A DNA stretch of 64,000 bases from JBGSON01 sp041739085 (lineage in GTDB: Bacteria > Patescibacteriota > Gracilibacteria > CAIRYL01), in assembly GCA_041739085.1 (NCBI GenBank), contig JBGSON010000005.1:37779-101778 (forward strand), in the 5' to 3' direction. Under the pieces are notes generated by a model. It saw only the letters and a list, made by a program, of their open reading frames with translations, searched no databases and was not told where the DNA came from. Positions 9,472 through 17,370 of the stretch are shown one piece after another; position 1 is the first letter of the stretch, and the number at the start of each line of letters is the position of its first letter. A program made the position numbers and the translations under genes.

Positions 9472-10671
9472 ATGAAAGAACGGTTCCTCCGGATGATGAT
9501 CATTTTTCTCTTTGCGTATCTTTTCCTCTCGTGGGTCCTCCCGAACCCCGACAAGGATACCCCGCTCAAGACCGGAGATATCGGAATACAGGCGGTGAAA
9601 ACTGAAATCGCCCAGGGGAATCTCGTGAAGGTCGTGGTTCGGAATAATACAGACACAGAACTCGTCCTCGGGGAAAAAGAGTATCCGCCGGAGTCCCTCG
9701 TCTTTGAACGTTTCGAAAACGGAAAATGGACTGATCTCCGCTCGGCAAATCCGGAAATGAAGGAGGAAAAAACCGTAATCGCTCCTCAGACCCAGATGGA
9801 ATTCTCATTCTCGGAATACAATCAAGAACTCTTCTTTCCACTCGGAAAGTACCGTGCTGTCGTCCGTCCGAGTGCGGATCAGGAATTCATCGCTGAATTT
9901 GAAGTATTTGAACCGGGGTTCTTCCGGACGCTTTTTCGTGCCATATATAAGGTCATCTATAACACGTTCATCCTGTTTCTCATGCTCAGCGGCCACAGTC
10001 TCGGGCTTGCGATCATCCTGACCACCATACTCATCAAGACTCTCCTCTGGGGGATGAACCAGAAGGCGCTCGAGTCGCAGAAAAAAATGCAGAAGATCCA
10101 GCCGGAACTCCAGAAAATCAAAGAAAAATATAAGGACAACCAGCAGAAGATGGCCCAGGAAACACTGGAGCTCTGGAAGAAATCCGGAGTGAGTCCTTTT
10201 GCGGCGATCACCCCGCTTTTCATCCAATTCCCGGTACTCATCGCCCTTTTCTATGTCATCCGTGACGGTCTCCTTCCCCACAATACGTTTCTTCTCTATC
10301 CGCCGTTCCGGGATTTTGATTTCTCCCTCATCGATAAAATCTTCTTCATCTTCAATCTGAGCCACACACCGTCTCAGGATCATTATCTTCTCTGGCTTCC
10401 GTTCATGGTCGCCGGATTCCAGTTCTGGGCGATGAAACTCTCATTTCAGCGCGCAAAGAAGAAAAAAGAGAAGGAAAAAGAGAAGAAGGAGGGATCCGGA
10501 GAAGGGATGATGGATCAGATGGAGACGATGAACAAGATGATGACGTACTTTCTCCCGGTCATGATCTTTGCCTTTACTTTCAGCTTCCCCGCTGGTGTCG
10601 GAGTATACTGGTGGATTTCGACCATTCTCGGGATCGGTCAGCAGTGGATCGTGAACAAGAAGTCTGCCTGA
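9472..10671 (+). CDS. yidC: Membrane protein insertase YidC
   Basis: Inserts and folds inner-membrane proteins, alone or with SecYEG. The product (399 residues) has an N-terminal membrane anchor, an extracellular beta-rich region (about residues 30-145), and the conserved core from TLFRAIYKVIYNTFILF on. The core includes the cytoplasmic hairpin ESQKKMQKIQPELQKIKEKY, SGVSPFAAITPLFIQFPVLIALFYVIR and the final helix VGVYWWISTILGIGQQWIV. A Lys/Glu-rich loop (KKKKEKEKEKKEG) lies near residue 330. Its 3' end overlaps the convergent nucleotidyltransferase-like gene by 92 bp. Confidence 0.95.
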   Translation: MKERFLRMMIIFLFAYLFLSWVLPNPDKDTPLKTGDIGIQAVKTEIAQGNLVKVVVRNNTDTELVLGEKEYPPESLVFERFENGKWTDLRSANPEMKEEKTVIAPQTQMEFSFSEYNQELFFPLGKYRAVVRPSADQEFIAEFEVFEPGFFRTLFRAIYKVIYNTFILFLMLSGHSLGLAIILTTILIKTLLWGMNQKALESQKKMQKIQPELQKIKEKYKDNQQKMAQETLELWKKSGVSPFAAITPLFIQFPVLIALFYVIRDGLLPHNTFLLYPPFRDFDFSLIDKIFFIFNLSHTPSQDHYLLWLPFMVAGFQFWAMKLSFQRAKKKKEKEKEKKEGSGEGMMDQMETMNKMMTYFLPVMIFAFTFSFPAGVGVYWWISTILGIGQQWIVNKKSA

Positions 10672-11605
10672 TCTCCTCTTTCCCGCTTTCCCGGCCCCTG
10701 AGAAAACCGTCCCGAATCGCCTTCCATTTGTCCAGGATCTCATCTCTCTTATCAGGGTTATGGAGTTTATGGACTTCGGAAGTGAGTACGACATCCGGAG
10801 AATAGGTGGGAGAAGAAGGATTGAGCACATTACGCGCTTTTCTCCTCAGAATTCGCTGGAACAATCCCTCCAGGAATGACGGAATCAGAAATTCTCCTGC
10901 TCTCTGGAGCATGCTTCCTTCTTTTTGGAGAGAGAGAAGATCTCCTTTTTCCATTCCCCCCATGGCGAGTCCGGTCTTATCAAGAACAAGCGGAGAGTTT
11001 GTGAGAATGATCGATCCCGCTGTTTCTTTCCCCCAGATCCATTTCATAAACGCAATCCAATAGGGGAGATAGATATCCTCTTTCCGGAGAAATCTCGAAA
11101 GGTCCTGTTGAGATTCGTCAACAAAAAATGAGAGGCAGAAGCGCCCCTTCGTCTTCTCTTTCGAAGCGCGGAGGCCTGAGAGCATGAAAAGGATCGTGGA
11201 AAAAAATCGTGCTGTTGCGACTCTGCCTTTCTTAACAACGATGAAGAGGTCGATATCACTCGCATCATAGGGACATTGAAATGCGACGGTATTCACCACC
11301 GCGACTGCCCGGATGAACGGAAAATGGCGGAGGAGATTCGTATACTGTTTCGCTTTCCGGAGAAGTTTTTCTGAGAGGGCCTCTGCTTCTTCCCTCCGCC
11401 TGAGAAGTGTCTCCCATTTTCTTGTGAGAGAATACCAGATTTTTCCCTTCCGCTCTGTATGCGGAAAGGACTTTCTCAAAAATTCGCGGGAAATATGACT
11501 ATGCTGAAACCATTCGATGACCTCGTCTTCAGAGAGCGGGTATTCCCAAATCTCGAAAAACGCGAGAAGCGAGAGAATTTGTTCAGAGGAGAGATCATCC
11601 TTCAT
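10580..11605 (-). CDS. Nucleotidyltransferase-fold protein of unknown substrate
   Basis: A 341-residue protein with the minimal nucleotidyltransferase signature VAFQCPYDASDIDLFIVV (Asp117 and Asp119 form the DxD metal pair). A helical N-terminus (SLLAFFEIWEYPLSEDEVIEW) looks like a winged helix, and a hydrophobic helix near residues 130-145 precedes a Lys/Arg-rich tail. The start is the ATG at 11603-11605. Substrate and pathway are not evident; proteins of this build can be tRNA-, antibiotic- or protein-modifying enzymes. The last 31 residues are Ser/Arg-rich and antisense to the end of yidC, so the true C-terminus may matter little functionally. Confidence 0.7.
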   Translation of the reverse strand: MKDDLSSEQILSLLAFFEIWEYPLSEDEVIEWFQHSHISREFLRKSFPHTERKGKIWYSLTRKWETLLRRREEAEALSEKLLRKAKQYTNLLRHFPFIRAVAVVNTVAFQCPYDASDIDLFIVVKKGRVATARFFSTILFMLSGLRASKEKTKGRFCLSFFVDESQQDLSRFLRKEDIYLPYWIAFMKWIWGKETAGSIILTNSPLVLDKTGLAMGGMEKGDLLSLQKEGSMLQRAGEFLIPSFLEGLFQRILRRKARNVLNPSSPTYSPDVVLTSEVHKLHNPDKRDEILDKWKAIRDGFLRGRESGKEEIRQTSCSRSTADRSREWSKSTSILRHQRGS

Positions 11606-11685
11606 GGCGGGAATTATGGAAAAATCGAGGAGAAAAGTCAAAAAAGACACCCCATACTCCAATGAATCTGACAAGGAATAATTTA

Positions 11686-11714
11686 TTGACAGGTGAATTA
11701 AATAGGTATATAGT
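11686..11714 (+). promoter_or_regulatory. Sigma-70-type promoter upstream of the sigma-region-4/HARE-HTH gene
   Basis: A perfect TTGACA (11686-11691), a 17-bp spacer and TATAGT (11709-11714). Transcription would begin near 11721, leaving a leader of about 144 bases. A second TTGACA at 11751 suggests tandem promoters. Confidence 0.75.
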
Positions 11715-11750
11715 ACGCCCCTTTATAGGAATGAATGATTTTTAAACAGC

Positions 11751-11779
11751 TTGACACTTCAGTCATATATTCGTACATT
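11751..11779 (+). promoter_or_regulatory. Second (downstream) promoter for the sigma-region-4/HARE-HTH gene
   Basis: TTGACA at 11751-11756, a 17-bp spacer, then TACATT (11774-11779, four of six). It would start transcription near 11786, about 79 bases before the ATG at 11865. Confidence 0.5.
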
Positions 11780-11864
11780 GGCTGTTGGAAGCAGGAAATA
11801 AAAACAGAAAAAAGAAAAGTCATTCCATAAAGACGCTTTTCTCCTTATCCTTTGCCTCCCCCCC

Positions 11865-12986
11865 ATGCCTACTCCATCTCTCAAATCAGATTCCGTCATC
11901 AGTCTCGATAAGGTGCTCAATGATTTTTTCCTCATTCTTTCCGAGAAGGAGCAAACGGTCATCACAAAACGATTCGCACTCGATGCAAAACCAAGGCAGA
12001 CGCTGGAGAAGATCGGGAAGCATTTTTCCGTGACGAGAGAGAGGATCCGGCAGATCGAAAACATCGCTCTTCAGAAGCTTCGGAGGAACATCGGGAACAC
12101 GCACCTCCAGAGGATCAATAAGCTCGCAAAGGAGATCCTCGAAGAGAACGGGAATATTATGAGGGAAGAGGCTCTCATCGCTGAGATCCTCAATCGGGCG
12201 CATGTAGAAAAGACCTCGACTACGGGAAGCATCATCAAGCTCGGACTCACCATCGACCCCGATCTCGAGAAAGAAGAGACCTCGAAAGTCTTTTTCCCTT
12301 TTTGGAGACTCAATTCCATTCCAGTCGATGTCATTGAAAAGATCTCGGGTGCGAATTACAAATCGCTGAAAAAGTACGGAGACCTCACTCTCGAGAAAGC
12401 CCTCCTTCAGAGAGTACAGTCGCTGTTCAAATCTGGCGACACGACCGCCCCCCAGATCGTTTCCATCCTTTCTATCGACCGGAGGCTCCGGCGTATGGAG
12501 AAAGGACAGTGGGGACTCATGGAGTGGAGGCATGTGAATCCGAAGAGCATCCGGGACAAGGCAAATATCATCCTCAAGAAAGCAAAAAAACCACTTCATT
12601 TCATCGAAATCGCGAATCAGATCTCCCAGACGGGTTTTGATAAGAAAGTGGTAACGGTCCAGGCTGTTCATAATGACCTGATCCGGTATCCCGAATTCGT
12701 GCTCGTCGGAAGGGGGATGTATGCCCTCACGGAATGGGGGTATGAAGCGGGCACCGTTTCTGATGTCATTGCAAAGATCCTCCAGGAGAACGGCCCCATG
12801 AAGAAAAAAAATATTGTCACTGAAGTCCTGAAACAGCGGGACGTAAAACTCGGTACGATTTCTCTGAATCTCCAGAAAAATCCTGCTTTCGTCCGAGTCG
12901 GTCGCGCCGTCTATGCGTTCGACCAGAAGCACTGGGAAAAACCCCAGCGGGGACGAGGAAGAGCAAAGATGAGAGACTACGCCTGA
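11865..12986 (+). CDS. Sigma-70 region-4-like protein with tandem HARE-HTH domains
   Basis: A 373-residue transcription-type protein. Residues 15-75 match sigma-70 region 4, with LSEKEQTVITKRFAL and the helix-turn-helix TLEKIGKHFSVTRERIRQIENIALQKLRR. Regions 2 and 3 are absent, so it cannot melt promoters like a normal sigma factor. The C-terminal part holds two winged-helix modules, SIRDKANIILKKAKKPLHFIE with ALTEWGYE, and VSDVIAKILQENGPMKKKN with YAFDQ. These resemble the HARE-HTH fold found in RNA polymerase delta subunit. It probably binds DNA or RNA polymerase; targets are unknown. Two promoters lie upstream and it is transcribed alone. Confidence 0.78.
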   Translation: MPTPSLKSDSVISLDKVLNDFFLILSEKEQTVITKRFALDAKPRQTLEKIGKHFSVTRERIRQIENIALQKLRRNIGNTHLQRINKLAKEILEENGNIMREEALIAEILNRAHVEKTSTTGSIIKLGLTIDPDLEKEETSKVFFPFWRLNSIPVDVIEKISGANYKSLKKYGDLTLEKALLQRVQSLFKSGDTTAPQIVSILSIDRRLRRMEKGQWGLMEWRHVNPKSIRDKANIILKKAKKPLHFIEIANQISQTGFDKKVVTVQAVHNDLIRYPEFVLVGRGMYALTEWGYEAGTVSDVIAKILQENGPMKKKNIVTEVLKQRDVKLGTISLNLQKNPAFVRVGRAVYAFDQKHWEKPQRGRGRAKMRDYA

Positions 12987-13030
12987 TTATGAGAATGCGA
13001 ATCCCTTCTCCCCATAGAGAGGGGATTTTT

Positions 13031-13417
13031 TTATAACTCCAGAATCCTACAGGCGGCGAGTGCAGCATTTCCCGGATCGAGAACCGTCATGACGGGGACT
13101 TCCGACGGCATCTGGAGCGAAGAATTCACATTGATGAACATATCCATCTTGTCCTGGAACGGAGGGCAGGCGATGACCGGCTTTTTCGTGTTGCCCGCAC
13201 AGAATCCGGAAAGCGCATTCGATCTGCCGGCAACGGTGATATAGACGACTTTCTCCTCTTCATGTTTCTCAATGATCTCGAGGACCTTTTTCGGATTCTT
13301 GTGTGCGGATGCAACGAGTGTCTCTGATGCGACGTTTCTCTCCTTGAGTTTCTCTTCGATCTTTCCCGCGAAAGACCGGTCTGATTCAGAGCCGAGGATG
13401 AGGATTACGCTAGCCAT
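13031..13417 (-). CDS. purE: PurE-type AIR carboxylase, class II-like
   Basis: Purine biosynthesis enzyme acting on aminoimidazole ribonucleotide. The 128-residue product has LGSESD, SAHKNP and a central ITVAGRSNALSGF with GNTKKPVIACPP. Ordinary bacterial PurE (class I, N5-CAIR mutase) has a Gly/Ala-rich GAGGAAHLPGM at this point. AGRSN...GNT...CPP is instead the pattern of the class II enzyme (animal PAICS, Treponema), which carboxylates AIR directly with CO2. If so, no PurK would be needed. The start is the ATG at 13415-13417 behind a C-rich leader. PurL lies at the other end of this window. Confidence 0.85.
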   Translation of the reverse strand: MASVILILGSESDRSFAGKIEEKLKERNVASETLVASAHKNPKKVLEIIEKHEEEKVVYITVAGRSNALSGFCAGNTKKPVIACPPFQDKMDMFINVNSSLQMPSEVPVMTVLDPGNAALAACRILEL

Positions 13418-13631
13418 GGGGTGACGGGTAAGATTCTATATCCATTCTGAAGAAGCCGGGATAAAAAGTAAATGATATGCATTGAACTGGAACATGTTCT
13501 TTCTGAGAATCGAGACAACTCTCTCCTGTACAAATTGCACTCTGATGATCAGAAGGCTCCGGTAGCGCTGAGAGTGTGGATGAAATCCCCTCCCATGAAT
13601 ATGATGATGCTCATTCAGAAGGAAACAACCT

Positions 13632-13661
13632 TTGACAAACATTTGTGCAGTCCATTACCAT
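13632..13661 (+). promoter_or_regulatory. Promoter for the twin-arginine HExxH gene
   Basis: TTGACA at 13632-13637, an 18-bp spacer and TACCAT at 13656-13661. The same TTGACA/TACCAT pair occurs before the Cys-rich repeat gene at 15693. Transcription would begin about 12 bases before the ATG at 13680. The rest of 13418-13679 shows no supportable gene. Confidence 0.45.
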
Positions 13662-13679
13662 AGTCCCTCATTATTTTCT

Positions 13680-14765
13680 ATGGGCAGACACAAACGAAAC
13701 CGCCAGCATGATCTTGTCAGTGGAGTCAGTCCTGAAGGGAAATCCGGAAAACTGGATCATTCTTCCCGACCTGAAGGGAGCGCAGTGGACACCTCATTCA
13801 CCAGGAGAAGTCTTCTCAAAATCGGAGTACCGACGGTTGCCATATTGGGAGCCGGCTGCGTGCTGAGCAAATATATTGGGATGCGAAATATTCTCCATCT
13901 TCTTGGCATTGAAGATGAAGAACCCCAAAGTTCTTCGAGCGTCGTCTCCGGTGATGTCGCTCCTGTCGACAAACGTGAAGCAGATATCCTTCGTACCGAT
14001 GAGATGATCAAGAAAATTGAAACCGGATTTGCCCGATGGAAGAGTATTGTCCTCTTGGGAATCGAGAATCAGATTCAAGATCCCTCAATGAAAGAGCAGC
14101 TCACGAATCCATTTCTCCTCATGGAAATCAATTCTGGAAATTCACAGAAGAACTATCTCCGGGGAGAGGATGGTCGGATGACTTTGCCGAATCCGAATTA
14201 TTTTTTCTTTCGATTCCGGGATATCGACAGTTATGAGGCAGAATTCTCACCAGTAGAGAGGACCATTTCTGTTCCTCCCGGCTTTGATCCGGAAAACATA
14301 TTGGATTTTCTTGTTCTTTATCACGAATTGTCCCACGTTGCTCAGGATAACGGAGAGAGGAAGACAATACAGAGCGAAGCACAGTATTCGGAATATCTCC
14401 GGTTTTATGAAGTGAAACCACCGGATGAGCCGAATGTCATCTTAAACTATGAACTCTCTGCATATGGCCTAGAGATTGAACTTTTGAATCTCCTATTGGA
14501 TGGAGAGCTCAAAAGAAAAATTGCGAGAGATGAGGCTTTGGATGCATTTGACATCGCACAAAGACTCAAGGTACGGAAAGACCAAGAGCCATTGTTGGAT
14601 CTTATCCTGTCCTTAGCGATAAGTTATTACCCGGAAGGACAAACAAAGAAAGGATACACCCATCGGTTTTTTAAGGCAGTTTTTGAGAATCCGGCATATA
14701 CAGGAAAAAATCTCTTCATCCGACATCCGGACGGAAGGAAAGAGCGATGGACTCCTCAAAGGTAA
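13680..14765 (+). CDS. Exported protein with twin-arginine leader and HExxH metallopeptidase-like motif
   Basis: A 361-residue protein of no recognised family. A polar N-terminus leads to a twin-arginine motif FTRRSLLKIG (Arg42-Arg43), a hydrophobic stretch and LGAGC (Cys60). This could be a Tat signal with a weak lipobox, though the n-region is unusually long. A Ser-rich linker follows. Residues 215-219 (YHELSHVAQ) form an HExxH zinc site, with NYELSAYGLEIELL 40-50 residues on, which could supply a third ligand. It is probably an extracytoplasmic peptidase or a structural relative. The start at 13680 (MGRHKRN) is chosen because a promoter ends just before it; a later start nearer the RR motif is possible. 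Confidence 0.65.
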   Translation: MGRHKRNRQHDLVSGVSPEGKSGKLDHSSRPEGSAVDTSFTRRSLLKIGVPTVAILGAGCVLSKYIGMRNILHLLGIEDEEPQSSSSVVSGDVAPVDKREADILRTDEMIKKIETGFARWKSIVLLGIENQIQDPSMKEQLTNPFLLMEINSGNSQKNYLRGEDGRMTLPNPNYFFFRFRDIDSYEAEFSPVERTISVPPGFDPENILDFLVLYHELSHVAQDNGERKTIQSEAQYSEYLRFYEVKPPDEPNVILNYELSAYGLEIELLNLLLDGELKRKIARDEALDAFDIAQRLKVRKDQEPLLDLILSLAISYYPEGQTKKGYTHRFFKAVFENPAYTGKNLFIRHPDGRKERWTPQR

Positions 14766-14916
14766 GCATGGAGAGATTATTATAGGATCCATCCCATCTC
14801 TGACCACATTCTCGTTTGGTCATTCTAGTATTCGTTATCTGTCTTTTCCCATCCAGCAATTGAAAAAAAAGACGATCTATGAGAAAATAAGATGAAAGAA
14901 ATATTATCCTCATTCT

Positions 14917-15507
14917 ATGAAATATAAGATCGGAGTCATGGGGTCTGCCCAGGGTCCTGCCATGTTCCAGAAAACAAACACGAAAAAGGCGGAGGAAATC
15001 GGCGCCGCAATCGCAAAACGCGGCTGCATCCTCGTAAACGGAGCTTGCCCCGGACTTCCGAATGATGCCGCACGCGGGTGCAAGAGCGCGGGTGGTTTTG
15101 TCCTCGGGGTTTCCCCCGCATTTTCACTGCGGGAACATGTCTATAAATACAAATCTCCGGTCGACAACTACGATATCATTTTGTTCACGGGGATGGGGCT
15201 CATGGAAAGAGACATCGTAAATATCCGTTCCTCGGATGCGATCGTTACCATTGGCGGAGGGATTGGGACGCTCAACGAATTCTCCGTCGCTTTTGACGAG
15301 GGGAAATACATCGGAGTCCTCACCGACACCGACGGCATTTCCGATCATATCAAAGAAGTCGTCAAACTCTGCCATCGGGAGCTCGGAGACAGGGTCATCT
15401 TTCACAATAATCCCGATATCCTCATCGAAAAACTGATGCATCTCCTGGAAACCGGTCCGTCTCCGATCATGGAAGATGAGAGAGTCATCAATAAACTCAA
15501 GGAGTAA
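14917..15507 (+). CDS. LOG-family (SLOG superfamily) nucleotide-binding protein
   Basis: A 196-residue Rossmann-like protein. It opens MKYKIGVMGSAQGP and carries ILVNGACPGLPNDAARGCK and IVTIGGGIGTLNEFSVAF, the PGGxGTxxE-type signature of the LOG/lysine-decarboxylase-like family. Family members include cytokinin riboside 5'-monophosphate phosphoribohydrolases; others bind nucleotides without known reaction. The first glycine-rich motif differs from the typical PGGYGT form, so an enzymatic role is not certain. The gene stands alone, with 150 bp upstream and 237 bp downstream holding no other gene. Confidence 0.8.
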   Translation: MKYKIGVMGSAQGPAMFQKTNTKKAEEIGAAIAKRGCILVNGACPGLPNDAARGCKSAGGFVLGVSPAFSLREHVYKYKSPVDNYDIILFTGMGLMERDIVNIRSSDAIVTIGGGIGTLNEFSVAFDEGKYIGVLTDTDGISDHIKEVVKLCHRELGDRVIFHNNPDILIEKLMHLLETGPSPIMEDERVINKLKE

Positions 15508-15692
15508 TTCGTGCGCATATCACGGAGAACTGCTCCCCCTTGAAGTCGAAAAGTGGTGAGTTCTATGCTGAGATATGTGCGGAAAAAACCGCCATGTCCT
15601 ATTTTTTATCGCTACATTCTTTGTATTAATCATTGCCTAAGGCATTTTCCTATTCCGCACATGCCTTTTTAAATTTCTTTTATCATTCTTTA

Positions 15693-15720
15693 TTGACATT
15701 TTTTTTATGTCTGCTACCAT
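15693..15720 (+). promoter_or_regulatory. Promoter for the Cys-rich repeat protein
   Basis: TTGACA (15693-15698), a 16-bp spacer and TACCAT (15715-15720); the start site would lie near 15727, 18 bases before the ATG. Upstream, ATGTGCGGAA (15575-15584) and its exact reverse complement (15653-15662) form a 10-bp inverted repeat about 70 bases apart. Confidence 0.5.
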
Positions 15721-15744
15721 GACACCTATCTTATTTTTTATCGT

Positions 15745-16734
15745 ATGAACAGCTCTCATTCTTCCTCATCAAAAAACAAATTCATGTGGATTCTTGCTTC
15801 CATGGCATCCCTTCTGATGTTTGTGGTTTTTTCGGAAACTTCTTCCGCACATAGTGGCATTATGGGAACCCAGGATAGAAACGGATCCCTCGCTTATCTT
15901 GCTGTAACGGCAGCAATACAGACAAATGGGACGCGAATAGCGGTTACAAATTACTCTCCGACATCTTCACTCGAACTCTTTTCCACAGTGAAGAGTGCGG
16001 AGTTATCCCCTGAAAGGGGACATCTCCCGCTCTATCGTTGCAGCGGGCAATTTCAATGCTCCAAAATTGGGCTTGGTCCCGTCTGTAAGAACAACAAAGA
16101 CTGTATGTTACGATGCAATGCACAAAATCAGTGCGTTCTGGGTGGATCGGGGGTCTCTTGTGCAACAGACACGGACTGCCTGCCCCTTCAATGCAATTCT
16201 CTGAATCAGTGTATTCCGGGGGGAGGGGGAATTTGCTGTACTACCTCCCATGACTGTGTGATGAGTTGTAATGATGAGAATCAGTGTGTTCAAGGCGGAT
16301 CAGGAATACCGTGTTCGGCACCGCAGGACTGCATGCCCATGCAATGTAATTTTATGAATCAGTGCGTTCTTGGCGGCGGCGGAATAGATTGTACGACACT
16401 TGCCGATTGCCAACTCCGATGTAATGCCCTTAATCAGTGTATTCCAGGGGGAACAGGGGTAACATGCACAACACCCCAGGACTGCCTTCCCTTGAAATGC
16501 AACGCATCGAATCAGTGTGTTCATGGGGGAGAAGGAATTTTCTGCAGCTCGTCTTATGACTGTATACTGCGATGTGATCATGAGAATCAACAGTGCGTCC
16601 AAGGAGGAGACGGCAAGTTGTGCGCAGCGGATTTTGATTGTCTTCCCCCATCATGTAATGCCATGAATCAGTGTGTCCAGGGAGGAGGAGGGATGTTTTG
16701 TGAAAGTGATCATGATTGCGTCCTGCATCCCTAA
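15745..16734 (+). CDS. Secreted Cys-rich tandem-repeat protein
   Basis: A 329-residue exported protein. A signal peptide with a long hydrophobic core (residues 13-35) is followed by about 60 ordinary residues and then nine tandem repeats (about residues 98-329). Each repeat has the pattern C-N-x(3)-Q-C-x(2)-G-G-x-G-x(2)-C-x(4)-D-C with four cysteines. Units alternate between 25 and 26 residues, ending in forms like DCVM and DCLPL, so the array probably grew by copying a two-unit block. The family is not recognised. The layout suggests a disulfide-stabilised rod or adhesin stalk outside the cell. It is transcribed alone from a TTGACA promoter. Confidence 0.8.
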   Translation: MNSSHSSSSKNKFMWILASMASLLMFVVFSETSSAHSGIMGTQDRNGSLAYLAVTAAIQTNGTRIAVTNYSPTSSLELFSTVKSAELSPERGHLPLYRCSGQFQCSKIGLGPVCKNNKDCMLRCNAQNQCVLGGSGVSCATDTDCLPLQCNSLNQCIPGGGGICCTTSHDCVMSCNDENQCVQGGSGIPCSAPQDCMPMQCNFMNQCVLGGGGIDCTTLADCQLRCNALNQCIPGGTGVTCTTPQDCLPLKCNASNQCVHGGEGIFCSSSYDCILRCDHENQQCVQGGDGKLCAADFDCLPPSCNAMNQCVQGGGGMFCESDHDCVLHP

Positions 16735-16762
16735 TGTGAATGATCCCCTGTCTCTACCAGTG

Positions 16763-16795
16763 CATTAAAAATAACCTCTTTGAGATTGAAAGAGG
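16763..16795 (-). terminator. Terminator of tRNA-Thr
   Basis: CCTCTTT (16775-16781) pairs with AAAGAGG (16789-16795) over a 7-base loop. On the minus strand the stem is followed by TTATTTTTA, immediately downstream of the tRNA 3' end. Confidence 0.75.
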
Positions 16796-16796
16796 C

Positions 16797-16871
16797 TGGA
16801 GCCGCCACCGAGATTTGAACTCGGGACCCCCTCCTTACCATGGAGGTGCTCTACCACTGAGCTATGGCGGC
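16797..16871 (-). tRNA. tRNA-Thr(GGT)
   Basis: The minus strand folds into a full cloverleaf of 75 bases: acceptor GCCGCCA/TGGCGGC, D stem GCTC/GAGC, anticodon stem CCTCC/GGAGG and T stem CCGAG/CTCGG with loop TTCAAAT. The 7-base anticodon loop ATGGTAA gives anticodon GGT, reading ACC/ACT (Thr). The 3' CCA is encoded (16797-16799). Confidence 0.95.
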
Positions 16872-16930
16872 TCTTCGTATTTCCTCGAGAGCGGAGAAAT
16901 TTTAAGGTGTTTTCTCATGGAGGGCAAATG

Positions 16931-17045
16931 AAAACACAAAGCACAAAGTACAAATCACAAAACCTTCCGACGCGAAGTATTTAACATTAAAAAAAAGATA
17001 ATGTTTTTTTATATTTTTGTACTTTATATTTTGTGTTTTGTACTT
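16931..17045. repeat. A-rich CACAAAG repeat with an inverted copy
   Basis: Plus-strand 16931-16963 repeats the unit CACAAAG/TACAAAT. The reverse-complement type (TTTGTACTTTATA, TTTGTGTTTTGTACT) lies at 17017-17044. Between them AACATTA and TAATGTT (16983-17005) form a 7-bp stem. The whole stretch could fold as a long imperfect hairpin between tRNA-Thr and bL32. A similar direct repeat lies at 30629-30660. Confidence 0.5.
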
Positions 17046-17048
17046 CTC

Positions 17049-17077
17049 TTGCCTCACACAGGAATCTTCACTACAAT
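17049..17077 (+). promoter_or_regulatory. Promoter for bL32-nusB-rnc
   Basis: TTGCCT (17049-17054), a 17-bp spacer and TACAAT (17072-17077); transcription would begin near 17084, 25 bases before the bL32 start. Confidence 0.6.
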
Positions 17078-17108
17078 ACCACCGCTTACCGCCTTTGAAT
17101 TTACGACT

Positions 17109-17297
17109 ATGGCCGTCCCAAAGAAAAAAACTGCGAAATCCAGCTCTCAAACGCGCTACAAGACCTATGTGAAGACCCGGCAGAAGACGATCCTCGATTT
17201 CGTCGAACGGGCGAAGAGGAATGAGAAAGGCTTAGAGAAAATCTCGAAGAGACAAGAGAAGCCTTCCAAGAAGAAGGTGACAAAAATCTCAGCCTGA
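17109..17297 (+). CDS. rpmF: Ribosomal protein bL32 (divergent, no zinc motif)
   Basis: A 62-residue basic protein opening MAVPKKKTAKSSSQTRYK, the hallmark N-terminus of bL32. The position directly before nusB and rnc supports the call. The C-terminal half differs from typical bL32: there is no CxxC...CxxC zinc ribbon and no cysteine at all, and the tail is Lys-rich. Cys-free bL32 variants are known in other bacteria, but this tail is longer in basic residues than usual. The assignment rests on the first 15-20 residues plus context. Confidence 0.65.
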   Translation: MAVPKKKTAKSSSQTRYKTYVKTRQKTILDFVERAKRNEKGLEKISKRQEKPSKKKVTKISA

Positions 17298-17370
17298 TTT
17301 TTCCTGGCGATTCATTCGCGAGGATGACACATCTGAAAAAGCTGAACGTCCCCCACCTCTCCTCCGCCCT

